Positions 17,631 through 27,021 of a DNA stretch of 64,000 nucleotides are shown in pieces. The notes under the pieces are model-generated. The model saw only the letters and a list, made by a program, of their open reading frames with translations, was not told the origin of the DNA and did no database searches. A program made the position numbers and the translations under genes. The stretch is from Dyella sp. GSA-30 (GTDB lineage: Bacteria; Pseudomonadota; Gammaproteobacteria; Xanthomonadales; Rhodanobacteraceae), in the NCBI RefSeq assembly GCF_027924605.1, contig NZ_AP027042.1, positions 5,185,524 through 5,249,523 on the forward strand, in the 5' to 3' direction. The stretch's first letter is position 1, and the number at the start of each line of letters is the position of its first letter.

Positions 17631-20600
17631 TTAACCGAGCGCTTCGACCGCCCTGGCCAGCCGCTTGGCGGAGACCGGCTCGGCGGTTTTCAGCTCCTGC
17701 GCGAACAGCGACACGCGCCATTCCTCGATCAGCCAGCGCAGCTCATCGAGCGGGCCGGCACCTTCGGCACGCAGCTGCAGATACTGGCGCCAGTACGGCA
17801 GCACCTGCAGCATGCGTTGCTGGTCCTTGGTCGGATCCTGCCGCAAGCGTTCGGCGCGCAGACGCATAGCCTTTAGATAACGCGGGAAATGCGCCAGCCG
17901 GGAGGTCGACAGGTCGCGCAGGAATCCGGGAGTCAGCAGGGCGTCGAACTGCTCGCGCAGATCGTCGTAGCTGGCGCGCGCAAAACCCATTAGCGGCGGC
18001 TCGAGCCAGGGCTTCAGATCCGCTTGCGCATCGACGATCGGTTCGGCCAGTTTCAGGCGCTCGACCGCTGCGGCGAATACCTCGCGCGCCATCTGCGTGT
18101 GCAAGGTCTCGAACGCGGCCGCGGTTCGCACATCCAGGTTGTGGCGCTCCAGCAGATCGGTAAAGCCGCCTTCGACCAGGTCTTCGCGCAAACCGTCCAC
18201 CCCGCCCAGCGGCGCATACTTCAGGGCCATGGCATTGCCTACCGGCAAGCGGCGACGGGCCTGCTTGATATCGCTGGCGATCGCGTTGCGCAGCAAGCGC
18301 ACGACGCCGCCACGGTGAGCCTCTCGGGCTTCGTCGGCACGCTCGAACACACGCAAGGCCACCGTCTCGCCGAGATCGACCAGTGCCGGGAAGGCCATCA
18401 GGCCGCCATCGGAACGCACCTGTGCAGGGATCTCGTCGAAATCCCAACCGGTGACTTCCTCGCGCGTTAGCTCGATATCCGTCTTGCGCGAGAACGCTTC
18501 GCGTGCACGCCCTTCCCATTGCGCACGAAGTTCGGCGAGATCGCGGCTGGTTGCCAGGGTCTGGCCGCGACCGTTCTTGTCGTCGCCATCGAACAGGCGA
18601 TAACGCATCAGGAAATGCCGCGGCAGCTCGATGCCGGCAAACTCATTGGCGTCGATATCGACGCCGGTGGCGTGCTTGAGGAAAGCGGCCAACGCCCTGG
18701 TCAGCGACTCGTCACGCGGGCTTTCGGCTTCGATGAAGGCACGCGCGAAGTCCGGCGCAGGCACGAAATTGCGCCGCAACGCCTTGGGCAGGCCGCGAAT
18801 CAGCTCGGCGACTTTCTCACCCAGCAAGCCGGGCACCAGCCACTGGCAGCGCGCCGTCGGTAGTGCGTTCAACATCGCCAACGGCAGATGCAGCGTCACG
18901 CCATCGGCTTCATCGCCGGGCATGAAGCGGTATTCCAGGCGATAGCGCTGTGGCGGGATATCCAGACTTGCCGGGAACGCCTTGGGGTCGAGTCCTGTAC
19001 CGCCGACCAACACATCGTCCAGCGACCAGCGCAACGCCGCCTGCTCAGCCGGGCGTGCTTGCCGATACCAAGCGTCGAGCGCGCGGCTGCTGGCCACCTC
19101 TTCGGGCAACTTGCCCTCGAAGAACGCGGTCAGGTCGTCCTCGTGACGGATCAGGCCCTCGCGGCGCTGCTTCGCCTCGATGCCTTGTGCGTCCTCCAGC
19201 ACCCGCTGATTGGCGCGAATGAAATCGGTGCGCGTATCGATATCGCAGCGTGCCAGCGCCTCGCGCAGGAAAATCTGATGCGCCAGTGCAGGATCCTGCT
19301 TCTGGAAAGTCACCGGGCGACGCTCGACCAGGATCAAACCAAACAAGCTGACCTGCTCGTAGGCAACCACGGTGCCGCGCTTGCGCGACCAGTGTGCTTC
19401 GCGGCAACTGCTGCGCAACAGATGCTCGGCCTGCTGTTCGATCCATAGCGGTTCGACGCGGGCGCACATCATGCCCCATACGCGACCGCCGACATCGAGA
19501 ATCTGTGCGGCAAAGACCCAGGCGGGCGGCACCTTGGAAAGCGCCGATCCGGGGAATACCTGGAAGCGACGTTCGCGTGTGCTGCGGTAAACGCCTTTTT
19601 CGTCCTTGTGCCCCACCTGGGTCGGCAGACCGGCGAGCAGGCTGCGGTGGACCGATTCGTACAAGGCTTCGCCTTCGTCACGCGCAACCGCTTTTTCTGC
19701 CGGAGCCGCCGGTTGCGGTTTATCCGCAGGCTTGCGACGACGCCCGGTTTGCTCGCGTGATGGCGATGGAGCCTGCTGCACCCGTTCCTGCGAGGGCGTT
19801 TTCGCGGCCAGACTCCAACCCAGCTCCTGAGTGACCAACAACAGCTGCCGATGCAACTCGCGCCACTCGCGCATGCGCATGAAACTGAGGAAATGGCGAG
19901 AACACCAGTCACGCAGCTTCGACTGCGTCAGGTCTTCATGGGCCTTGGTGTATTCGCGCCACAGATTCAGCACGCCGACGAAATCCGATTTCGGATCGGC
20001 AAACAGCGCATGTGCCGCATCGGCTTGCTGGCGTGCATCTGCCGGCCGCTCGCGCGGATCCTGGATGCTCAGGAAAGACACGATCGTCAGCAGCTCGCGC
20101 AGGCTGGCGCGCTGCTGCGCTTCGACCAGCATGCGCGCCAGCTGGACATCGATTGGCAGGCGCGCCAGGGTGCGGCCGATCGCGGTCAGATGGCGCTTGT
20201 CGTCGATCGCGGAAATTTCGGCCAGGCGGCGATAACCGTCGGCGATCACGCGGGGATCGGGTGCCTCCAGGAACGGAAACTCATCGACCTCGCCCAACTG
20301 CAGCGACAGCATGCGCAAAATGACGTTGGCCAGGGACGAGCGCAACAGTTCCGGATCGGTATAGGCGGCGCGGCTGTTGTAGTCGGCCTCGTCGTATAGA
20401 CGAAAACAGATGCCCGGACCGACGCGACCGCAACGGCCCTTGCGCTGGTCCGCTGCCGCCTGGGAAATCGGCTCGACATGCAGGCGCTCCAGCTGGCTGC
20501 GCTGGCTGTAGCGCTTGACACGCGCCTGGCCGCTGTCGATCACGTAGCGGATGCGCGGCACGGTCAACGAGGTCTCGGCCACATTGGTGGTCAAGACCAC

Positions 20601-21659
20601 GCGTCGCTTGTTGCCCGGCTTGAACACACGGTCCTGGTCGGCGGCCGATAGGCGCGCGTACAACGGCATGATTTCCGTTTCGCGATACTGGCGGCGCGAC
20701 AGCAGCAGATGCGCGTCGCGAATTTCGCGTTCACCCGGAAGAAACACCAGCACATCGCCACGCGGATCGTCGTGGCTGATCTCGTCGAGCACGGCAGCGA
20801 GATGTTCCGCACCGCCCTGTTGCATGTCGCCGGCCTTCTGGCCCCGGCGTGCGTTGATCTCGTCGATGCTGCGCCAGCGAACCTCGACCGGATAGGCACG
20901 GCCTTCCACCGACACCACCGGCGCGCCGCCGAAATGTTCGGCAAAGCGCCCGGTATCGATCGTGGCGGACGTCACGATGATCTTCAGCTCCGGTCGCTTG
21001 ACGATCAGCCGCTTCAGATAGCCGAGCAGGAAATCGATATTGAGGCTGCGTTCGTGCGCCTCGTCGATGATGATCGTGTCATAGGCCGACAGCCAGGGAT
21101 CGCCCTGGGTCTCGGCCAGCAAGATGCCGTCGGTCATGAACTTGATCAGGCTCTGCTCGGAGACCTGATCGTTGAAACGCACCTGGAAGCCGACCTTGTC
21201 GCCCAAGGGAGTGGCCAGTTCCTCGGCGACACGGCGCGCCACCGAGCGGGCCGCCAGCCGGCGCGGCTGGGTACAGCCGATCATGCCGGCCTCGCCGCGC
21301 CCTGCCGCCAGGCACAGCTTAGGCAGCTGGGTGGTCTTGCCCGAACCGGTCTCGCCGGCGATCACCACGACCTGATGCTCGCGGATCAGCTTGACGATTT
21401 CATCGGCGCGCGCGGTGATCGGCAACGATTCGTCCAGGCGAATCGGTGGCTTGGCCGCGACACGGGCGCGGCGTTTGGCCGCGGAGGTTTCGATGTCGGC
21501 GGCGAGCGCCTCGAGCTTTCTTTCATCGGGCTGGCGTTGCTGACCACGCCAGCGACCGAGCAGGCGGCCGAAATCGCGGCTGCTAACGCCGTTGAGTGCC
21601 TTGCGCAGGTTGCGCAGGCGATCGTGGTGGAGGGATGCGTTGGCGGATGGGGTATTCAT
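17631..21659 (-). CDS. hrpA: ATP-dependent RNA helicase HrpA
   Basis: A 1342-residue DEAH-box RNA helicase, close to E. coli HrpA (1300). Walker A is GETGSGKT at residues 102-109, the DEAH box is at 199-202, and SATID is motif III. Motif VI is seen in QRKGRCGRVGPG. The large C-terminal region (OB-fold and DUF3418 type, for example YAPLGGVDGLREDLV and MRLRAERL) is characteristic of HrpA. In E. coli HrpA rescues stalled ribosomes and processes some mRNAs. It is the first gene of a minus-strand run and is divergent from dps. Confidence 0.95.
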   Translation of the reverse strand: MNTPSANASLHHDRLRNLRKALNGVSSRDFGRLLGRWRGQQRQPDERKLEALAADIETSAAKRRARVAAKPPIRLDESLPITARADEIVKLIREHQVVVIAGETGSGKTTQLPKLCLAAGRGEAGMIGCTQPRRLAARSVARRVAEELATPLGDKVGFQVRFNDQVSEQSLIKFMTDGILLAETQGDPWLSAYDTIIIDEAHERSLNIDFLLGYLKRLIVKRPELKIIVTSATIDTGRFAEHFGGAPVVSVEGRAYPVEVRWRSIDEINARRGQKAGDMQQGGAEHLAAVLDEISHDDPRGDVLVFLPGEREIRDAHLLLSRRQYRETEIMPLYARLSAADQDRVFKPGNKRRVVLTTNVAETSLTVPRIRYVIDSGQARVKRYSQRSQLERLHVEPISQAAADQRKGRCGRVGPGICFRLYDEADYNSRAAYTDPELLRSSLANVILRMLSLQLGEVDEFPFLEAPDPRVIADGYRRLAEISAIDDKRHLTAIGRTLARLPIDVQLARMLVEAQQRASLRELLTIVSFLSIQDPRERPADARQQADAAHALFADPKSDFVGVLNLWREYTKAHEDLTQSKLRDWCSRHFLSFMRMREWRELHRQLLLVTQELGWSLAAKTPSQERVQQAPSPSREQTGRRRKPADKPQPAAPAEKAVARDEGEALYESVHRSLLAGLPTQVGHKDEKGVYRSTRERRFQVFPGSALSKVPPAWVFAAQILDVGGRVWGMMCARVEPLWIEQQAEHLLRSSCREAHWSRKRGTVVAYEQVSLFGLILVERRPVTFQKQDPALAHQIFLREALARCDIDTRTDFIRANQRVLEDAQGIEAKQRREGLIRHEDDLTAFFEGKLPEEVASSRALDAWYRQARPAEQAALRWSLDDVLVGGTGLDPKAFPASLDIPPQRYRLEYRFMPGDEADGVTLHLPLAMLNALPTARCQWLVPGLLGEKVAELIRGLPKALRRNFVPAPDFARAFIEAESPRDESLTRALAAFLKHATGVDIDANEFAGIELPRHFLMRYRLFDGDDKNGRGQTLATSRDLAELRAQWEGRAREAFSRKTDIELTREEVTGWDFDEIPAQVRSDGGLMAFPALVDLGETVALRVFERADEAREAHRGGVVRLLRNAIASDIKQARRRLPVGNAMALKYAPLGGVDGLREDLVEGGFTDLLERHNLDVRTAAAFETLHTQMAREVFAAAVERLKLAEPIVDAQADLKPWLEPPLMGFARASYDDLREQFDALLTPGFLRDLSTSRLAHFPRYLKAMRLRAERLRQDPTKDQQRMLQVLPYWRQYLQLRAEGAGPLDELRWLIEEWRVSLFAQELKTAEPVSAKRLARAVEALG

Positions 21660-21672
21660 CGAGCCGCATATG

Positions 21673-21709
21673 ATAGCCGGAGCCTATCGGCGAGATCGGC
21701 AACTTTCAT
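21673..21709 (+). promoter_or_regulatory. OxyR-like binding site upstream of dps
   Basis: OxyR sites consist of four tetramers, ATAG, CTAT, ATAG, CTAT, each 7 bases apart. Here ATAG (21673-21676), CTAT (21684-21687), ATCG (21695-21698) and TCAT (21706-21709) follow exactly that spacing, matching 13 of 16 positions. The site ends 59 bases before the dps start. Peroxide control of dps by OxyR is known in enterobacteria. Confidence 0.55.
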
Positions 21710-21768
21710 TTCTTCCTAACAACTGCGGCCGCTAAGCTCTAAAACAGAACCCTCTGAAGGAGCAAATC

Positions 21769-22236
21769 ATGGCCATTTCCATCGGTATCGCCAAAAAGGA
21801 CCGCGAACAGGTCGCCCAGCAGCTGTCGCAGCTGCTTGCCGATACGTACTCGCTTTACCTGAAGACCCACAGCTTCCACTGGAACATCACCGGCCCGCAG
21901 TTCAACAGCCTGCACACGATGTTCGAGACCCAGTACAACGAACTATGGCTGGCCGCCGACGAAGTCGCCGAGCGCATCCGCACCCTGGACGTGTTCGCAC
22001 CGGGCTCCTACAGCCAGTTCGGCAAGCTCACCTCGATCAAGGAAGAGCCGGGCGTGCCGGAGTGGAAGGAGATGGTCGGCCAGTTGGTCGAAGGCCATGA
22101 AATCGCCGCCCATACGGCACGCCAGACGATCAAGGCTGCCGACCAAGCCGGTGACGAAGGCACCGCCGACCTGGTGACCGGCCGCTTGATGGAGCATGAG
22201 AAGACGGCCTGGATGCTGCGTTCGCTGCTCAAATAA
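21769..22236 (+). CDS. dps: Dps family ferritin-like DNA protection protein
   Basis: A 155-residue ferritin-like protein that forms a dodecamer, oxidises and stores iron and shields DNA under oxidative stress or starvation. The family signature is visible: [19 protein letters not shown], then [23 protein letters not shown], which contribute the inter-subunit ferroxidase His and Asp/Glu residues. The N-terminal tail is short with few lysines, so strong DNA binding is uncertain. The ATG is preceded by GAAGGAG. It is a single gene, divergent from hrpA, with an OxyR-like site upstream. Confidence 0.94.
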   Translation: MAISIGIAKKDREQVAQQLSQLLADTYSLYLKTHSFHWNITGPQFNSLHTMFETQYNELWLAADEVAERIRTLDVFAPGSYSQFGKLTSIKEEPGVPEWKEMVGQLVEGHEIAAHTARQTIKAADQAGDEGTADLVTGRLMEHEKTAWMLRSLLK

Positions 22237-22440
22237 GCCCCGGGAGCGAGCAGCCAGGGGTGAGAAACGAGTGAGAGCAGTTAGGGCGCTTTACTTTTTT
22301 CTTACTCCTGCCCGCTCGCCAATGGCCCTACCCCTGACCTCTCGCTGACCCGTTTTGATCATCTTTATTGAGCCTTACGCCCTGCGTTAGTAAGCTCCTC
22401 GGGCTTTTAGGCCTCGTGTGAGGCACCCACGGGGACCGTT
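22237..22440 (+). other. Intergenic region upstream of the glucan synthase
   Basis: A 204-base gap without a gene. Its first half (about 22247-22345) contains purine-rich GGGTGAG and GAGTGAG words facing CTACCCCTGACCTCTCGCTG, a weak inverted repeat of the type seen at 61539-61695. Nearer the gene is a hairpin GCCTC-GTGT-GAGGC (22411-22424). The ribosome-binding site GGGGA is at 22431-22435. Confidence 0.4.
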
Positions 22441-25038
22441 TTGAGCTCGACACCAGCTATTCAGGACAGCCGTCATCCATTCATCGCAGCGGTTTTGCTC
22501 GCCATCGTGGTGGCCGCGATGAACGTGGGCCTGTGGTGGTGGAGCAACCTGCCGCGCGGTCCCGACGACTGGCACGGGCCGATCGGCGGCTTTGCCCTGT
22601 CGGCTTTTCAGCGCTACCAGAATCCGCTGAAGCAGGATTTCCCCAGCGACGACGAGGTCGATAGCGACCTGAAGCTGTTGCGCCAGTACAGCCCACGTAT
22701 CCGCACCTACGCGATGCTGGAGAACCCGCAGGTCTATCGCCTGGCCGAGAAGGAAGGCCTGCAGGTGATGGCCGGTGCGTGGCTGGACAACCGCCTGGAC
22801 AACAACGAGAAAGAGATCCAGGCGCTGATCGCCCAGGCACGCCGCTACCCGAATACGATCACCCGCGTCATCGTCGGCAACGAGGTGTTGTTCCGCAACA
22901 ACATGTCGCCGGAACAATTGATGGCCTACGCCGACCGCGTACGCGCAGCGGTGCATCAGCCGGTGTCAATTGCCGAGCCGTGGCATATGTGGGCACGCTA
23001 TCCGGAGCTGGCGCAACACGTCGACTTCATCACGGTGCATCTGTTCCCTTACTGGAACGGCATTCCCCGTAGCGCCGGTGTCGGGGCTGCGTTGGGCAGC
23101 TACAACTCGCTCAAGCAGATGTTCCCGGACAAGCCGATCGTGATCGGCGAAATCGGCTGGCCGTCCAATGGCAACCGCTTCCAGTACGCCGACCCGTCGG
23201 TGTCGAACGAGGCGATCTTCCTGCGCGACTGGTTCAACATCGCCAAGAAGGAAAAGATCGACTACTACATCATGGAAGCCTTCGATCAGCCCTGGAAGGA
23301 ACAGCTGTCCGGGCGCACCGAGGCCTACTGGGGCATGTTCAATGCCGATCGCCAGCTGAAGTTCCCCTTCACCGGGCCGGTCACTGAGGACGTGATGTGG
23401 CCGTGGAAGGCGATCGCCGCCAGCCTGCTCGCGCTGCTCCCGATGATCTGGTTCGCCCGCCATTACAGCCGCTTCAAGCTGATGGGACGGTTCTTCTTCT
23501 GTGCGCTGATCCAGCTGGCCTGCGGCCTGATCGTGTGGTCAGCGACCCTGCCCTTCAACTTCTACCTCAGCTGGGTCGACTGGACCATGCTGGTGCTGTT
23601 GTTCCCGGCGCAGATCGCGATCCTGGCGATCCTGCTGATCAACGGCTTCGAGTTCACCGAGGTGCTGTGGCGTCGCAGCTGGGTGCGTCACGCCACCATG
23701 CTGACACCCGATCCGCCGGCCAAGCAGCCGTTCGTGTCAATCCATCTGGCCTGCTACAACGAGCCGCCGGAGATGGTCATCGTCACGCTCGATTCGCTGG
23801 CCAAGCTCGAATATGCCAACTACGAAGTCCTGGTGATCGACAACAACACCAAGGACCCGAACGTCTGGAAGCCGGTGCAGGAATATTGCGAGAAGCTCGG
23901 TTCGCGCTTCCGCTTCTTCCATCTGGAACCGTGGCCAGGCTACAAGGCAGGCGCGCTGAACTTCGGCCTGAAGGAAACCGATCCGGCCGCCGACGTGGTC
24001 GCGGTCATAGATGCCGACTACGAAGTGCGTGCCGATTGGCTGTCCACCCTCACCGGCTACTTCCACGACCCGAAGGTGGCCGTGGTGCAGTGCCCGCAGG
24101 CGCACCGCGAGTACGAGCACAACACCTTCCGCCGCATGACCGCCTGGGAATACGACGGCTTCTTCCGCATCGGCATGCATCATCGCAACGAGCGCAACGC
24201 GATCATCCAGCACGGCACGATGACGATGGTTCGCCGCTCCGCGCTGGAAGGCACCGGCGGCTGGTCCGAATGGACGATCTGCGAAGACGCCGAGCTGGGC
24301 CTGCGCCTGATGCATGCCGGCTACGAGCTAGTCTATGTCGATGAATTGATGGGCAAGGGCCTGACCCCGGCCGACTTCAAGGCGTACAAGAGCCAGCGCT
24401 ACCGCTGGGCCTTCGGCGCGATGCAGATCCTCAAGGGCCGTTGGGACTGGATGACCAAGAAGGGCCCGCTTTCGGGCGGCCAGCGCTTCCACTTCCTCAC
24501 CGGCTGGTTCAGCTGGTTTGCCGATGCGCTGCACCTGATCTTCACCCTGATGGCGATCTTCTGGACCGCCGGCATGATCGGCCTGCCCTCGCTGTTCAAC
24601 CTGCCGATGCAGCTGTTCCTGATCCCGGTGATCGGGTTCTTCTTCGCCAAGGCGATCTTCGGCATCGTGCTCTACCGCGCACGCGTCCCATGCAGCTGGT
24701 ACGACACGCTGATGGCGTCGCTGGCCAGCATGGGCCTGTCGCACGCCATCGCACGCGGCATCCTGCATGGCCTGACGCGCAAGAAGACCGCCTTCATCGT
24801 GACGGCCAAGAGCCGTCGCCTGGGCGAGTCGAGCTTCGCGGCGTTCACACCGGTGCGCGAGGAACTGCTGATGGCCTTCGTGCTGCTGCTGTGTGTGATC
24901 GGCATGGCCACCAGCGTAGGCTCGCAGTACATCGAAGGCCGGCTGTGGATGGTCATCCTGGCGGCGCAATCGATTCCCTATGTTTCGGCCGTCTGTGGCG
25001 CCTGGATCGCGCACAAGGCAGGCGACAAGGCGGGCTGA
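22441..25038 (+). CDS. GH17-GT2 fusion, NdvB-like beta-glucan synthase
   Basis: An 865-residue inner-membrane protein. A TTG start with GGGGA five bases upstream is used. After one membrane helix comes a GH17 domain facing the periplasm, with acid/base Glu148 in VGNEV and nucleophile Glu237 in IGEIGWPSNG. Membrane helices at about 320-420 lead to a cytoplasmic GT2 domain with DAD (524-526), the ED pair (615-616) and QRYRW (652-656). C-terminal helices follow. The same architecture occurs in P. aeruginosa NdvB, which makes cyclic beta-1,3-glucans linked to biofilm antibiotic tolerance. All catalytic residues are present. The product in this organism is inferred. Confidence 0.9.
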   Translation: MSSTPAIQDSRHPFIAAVLLAIVVAAMNVGLWWWSNLPRGPDDWHGPIGGFALSAFQRYQNPLKQDFPSDDEVDSDLKLLRQYSPRIRTYAMLENPQVYRLAEKEGLQVMAGAWLDNRLDNNEKEIQALIAQARRYPNTITRVIVGNEVLFRNNMSPEQLMAYADRVRAAVHQPVSIAEPWHMWARYPELAQHVDFITVHLFPYWNGIPRSAGVGAALGSYNSLKQMFPDKPIVIGEIGWPSNGNRFQYADPSVSNEAIFLRDWFNIAKKEKIDYYIMEAFDQPWKEQLSGRTEAYWGMFNADRQLKFPFTGPVTEDVMWPWKAIAASLLALLPMIWFARHYSRFKLMGRFFFCALIQLACGLIVWSATLPFNFYLSWVDWTMLVLLFPAQIAILAILLINGFEFTEVLWRRSWVRHATMLTPDPPAKQPFVSIHLACYNEPPEMVIVTLDSLAKLEYANYEVLVIDNNTKDPNVWKPVQEYCEKLGSRFRFFHLEPWPGYKAGALNFGLKETDPAADVVAVIDADYEVRADWLSTLTGYFHDPKVAVVQCPQAHREYEHNTFRRMTAWEYDGFFRIGMHHRNERNAIIQHGTMTMVRRSALEGTGGWSEWTICEDAELGLRLMHAGYELVYVDELMGKGLTPADFKAYKSQRYRWAFGAMQILKGRWDWMTKKGPLSGGQRFHFLTGWFSWFADALHLIFTLMAIFWTAGMIGLPSLFNLPMQLFLIPVIGFFFAKAIFGIVLYRARVPCSWYDTLMASLASMGLSHAIARGILHGLTRKKTAFIVTAKSRRLGESSFAAFTPVREELLMAFVLLLCVIGMATSVGSQYIEGRLWMVILAAQSIPYVSAVCGAWIAHKAGDKAG

Positions 25039-25050
25039 TCCCGCCTTGTC
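25024..25050 (+). terminator. Hairpin over the glucan synthase stop codon
   Basis: GACAAGGCGGG (25024-25034) and CCCGCCTTGTC (25040-25050) form a perfect 11-base stem with a 5-base loop containing the TGA stop. No T run follows directly; ATTTTT comes some 15 bases later. It may stabilise or terminate the transcript. Confidence 0.45.
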
Positions 25051-25195
25051 TACCAGATCGACGGCCATTTTTCGTAGCAGTTCGAATAAATTGGTGTCAC
25101 CGGTACATTTGCGGTCAACATTGCCGCCATTAAGCTCGACGCCGTGATGTGTTCCGAAGGGGAACCATCGACTTTCCCGTAGATGGAACCTACGC

Positions 25196-26962
25196 ATGCG
25201 TTGGAACCGCCGCCAAGGCTCGATCCTGCTACCGCTGTTGCTGTGCACGTCGCTGGCCCATGCCGGCGTGCAACTCGTTGTGGACGGCGTGGACGACAAC
25301 CTCAAGGGCGCGATCACCTCCACGGTCGAACTGGCGCAGTACGCCAACCGCGATGTCACCGAGGCGCAGGCGCGCCGGCTGTACGAGCGCGCGCACGATC
25401 AGGTCACACTGGCCCTGCAGCCTTACGGCTACTACGAGCCCAGCGTCGACGGCGATATCAAGCAGGTCGGCAAGGACTGGCAGGTCATCCTGCACGTCAA
25501 ACCTGGCGAGCCGGTCAAGGTGACCGCCGTCGATGTGCAACTGGACAAGACCGCCGCCAACATCCCCGCCGTACGACGCGCCAAGCGGGCGGTCGAGCGA
25601 CTCAAGGACCAGGTGCTCAACGATGGGGCCTACGACAGCGCGCGCGACAGCCTCAGCGGCGCGCTTACGGCAACCGGCTTCCTCGATGCCAGGCTGGTCA
25701 CCCATCGTGTCGAAGTCAATCGCAGCGAGCACAGCGCGGTGATCAAGCTGGCCTGGGAGGCGGGGCAGCGCTATCGCTATGGCACGGTGCATTTCGAAGG
25801 CTCGCAGTTTCGCCAGGGCTTTCTCGACCGCTATGTGCCATTCAAATCCGGCGACTACTTCGACCAGGACCAGCTGCTGCAATTGCAGCAGGCCTTGAAC
25901 GGCGCGGATTATTTCTCGGTAGTCAACGTGCTACCCGAGGTCGATGCAAAAGCGCATGGCGAGGTCGACGTCAAAGTCGAGCTTGCGCCAGCCAAACGCA
26001 CCATCTACACCGGTGGCCCCTTTATCGGCACCGATACCGGCGTCGGCGTGCGCGCCAGCATGGAACGCCGCTGGGTCAACGCCCGCGGCCACAAATGGAA
26101 GAACGAACTGGTGCTGGCGCAGCGACTGAAGACGCTGTCGACGTTGTATTCAATTCCCATGCCCGGCCAGAATCAGCGCAGCTTCAACTTCGGCGCCAAC
26201 TTTCGCGACGCCAATACCGACACATCCAAGTCCCGCACGCTCGAACTCGTCGCCAATGAAACGCGCCTGTGGCATGGCTGGACGCGCACGGTCGGCCTGC
26301 ACGCGCTGTCGGGCACGTTCACCGTGGGCCAGGAGGCCAACGAGAACGAGAATGCCGCGGGCATCGAACATGGCCGCAGCACCCTGGTCTACCCGGAAGT
26401 CTCGCTGTCGCGCAAAGTCGCCGACAATCCCACCTTCGTGCGCAAAGGTTGGGCGGTAAACATCTACGCGCGCAGTACGGTTGGCACGCTGCTGTCCGAT
26501 ACGCGTTTCAGCCAGATCGCGGCCGATGCCAAATGGATTCGCGCGTTCACGCGCCGCGATCGCCTGATTCTACGCGGGGCCATGGGTTACACCGTGACCG
26601 GCAACTTCGACGCACTGCCGCCACAGTTGCGCTTCTTCGCCGGCGGCGACCGCTCCGTTCGTGGCTACGGCTTCCAGACCATTGCCCCGAAAAATGCGTT
26701 CGGCCGCGTGATAGGCGGCAAGAACCTGTTGGTCGCCAGTACCGAAGTCGAGCATTACTTCACCAAGAATTGGGGCATGGCGGCTTTCGTCGACGCCGGC
26801 AATGCGTTCAGTGGCACCAACTACAGCCCGCGCATTGGCACGGGTCTGGGCGTACGCTGGCTGTCGCCGGTAGGCATGATTCGCGTCGACCTGGGCACGC
26901 CGATCAACGATCAGCAGCGTCACGGCGTGGAACTGCATCTGGTGATCGGACCGGATCTGTAA
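25196..26962 (+). CDS. tamA: Translocation and assembly module outer-membrane protein TamA
   Basis: A 588-residue Omp85-family protein (E. coli TamA has 577). The signal peptide is at about residues 1-23 (LLPLLLCTSLAHA). POTRA domains follow to about residue 270, for example VTAVDVQLD and YRYGTVHFEGSQFRQGFLDRYVPFKSGDYFDQDQL. The C-terminal 16-strand barrel has the family motifs GGDRSVRGYGFQTIAP and VDAGNAF. With TamB it helps move lipids or proteins to the outer membrane. The ATG at 25196 gives a proper signal peptide. tamB follows 59 bases later. Confidence 0.94.
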   Translation: MRWNRRQGSILLPLLLCTSLAHAGVQLVVDGVDDNLKGAITSTVELAQYANRDVTEAQARRLYERAHDQVTLALQPYGYYEPSVDGDIKQVGKDWQVILHVKPGEPVKVTAVDVQLDKTAANIPAVRRAKRAVERLKDQVLNDGAYDSARDSLSGALTATGFLDARLVTHRVEVNRSEHSAVIKLAWEAGQRYRYGTVHFEGSQFRQGFLDRYVPFKSGDYFDQDQLLQLQQALNGADYFSVVNVLPEVDAKAHGEVDVKVELAPAKRTIYTGGPFIGTDTGVGVRASMERRWVNARGHKWKNELVLAQRLKTLSTLYSIPMPGQNQRSFNFGANFRDANTDTSKSRTLELVANETRLWHGWTRTVGLHALSGTFTVGQEANENENAAGIEHGRSTLVYPEVSLSRKVADNPTFVRKGWAVNIYARSTVGTLLSDTRFSQIAADAKWIRAFTRRDRLILRGAMGYTVTGNFDALPPQLRFFAGGDRSVRGYGFQTIAPKNAFGRVIGGKNLLVASTEVEHYFTKNWGMAAFVDAGNAFSGTNYSPRIGTGLGVRWLSPVGMIRVDLGTPINDQQRHGVELHLVIGPDL

Positions 26963-27021
26963 TGCGGCAACGGATCGCGCTTGAGCTCGCCGCGCCGATC
27001 CCGCAATGAGGAAGGCAAGAC

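Noticed and set aside
16298-17869. A 523-codon plus-strand frame opposite relA and hrpA
   Set aside because: It is a shadow of relA with no domain and no start signal, and it crosses the boundary of two real genes.
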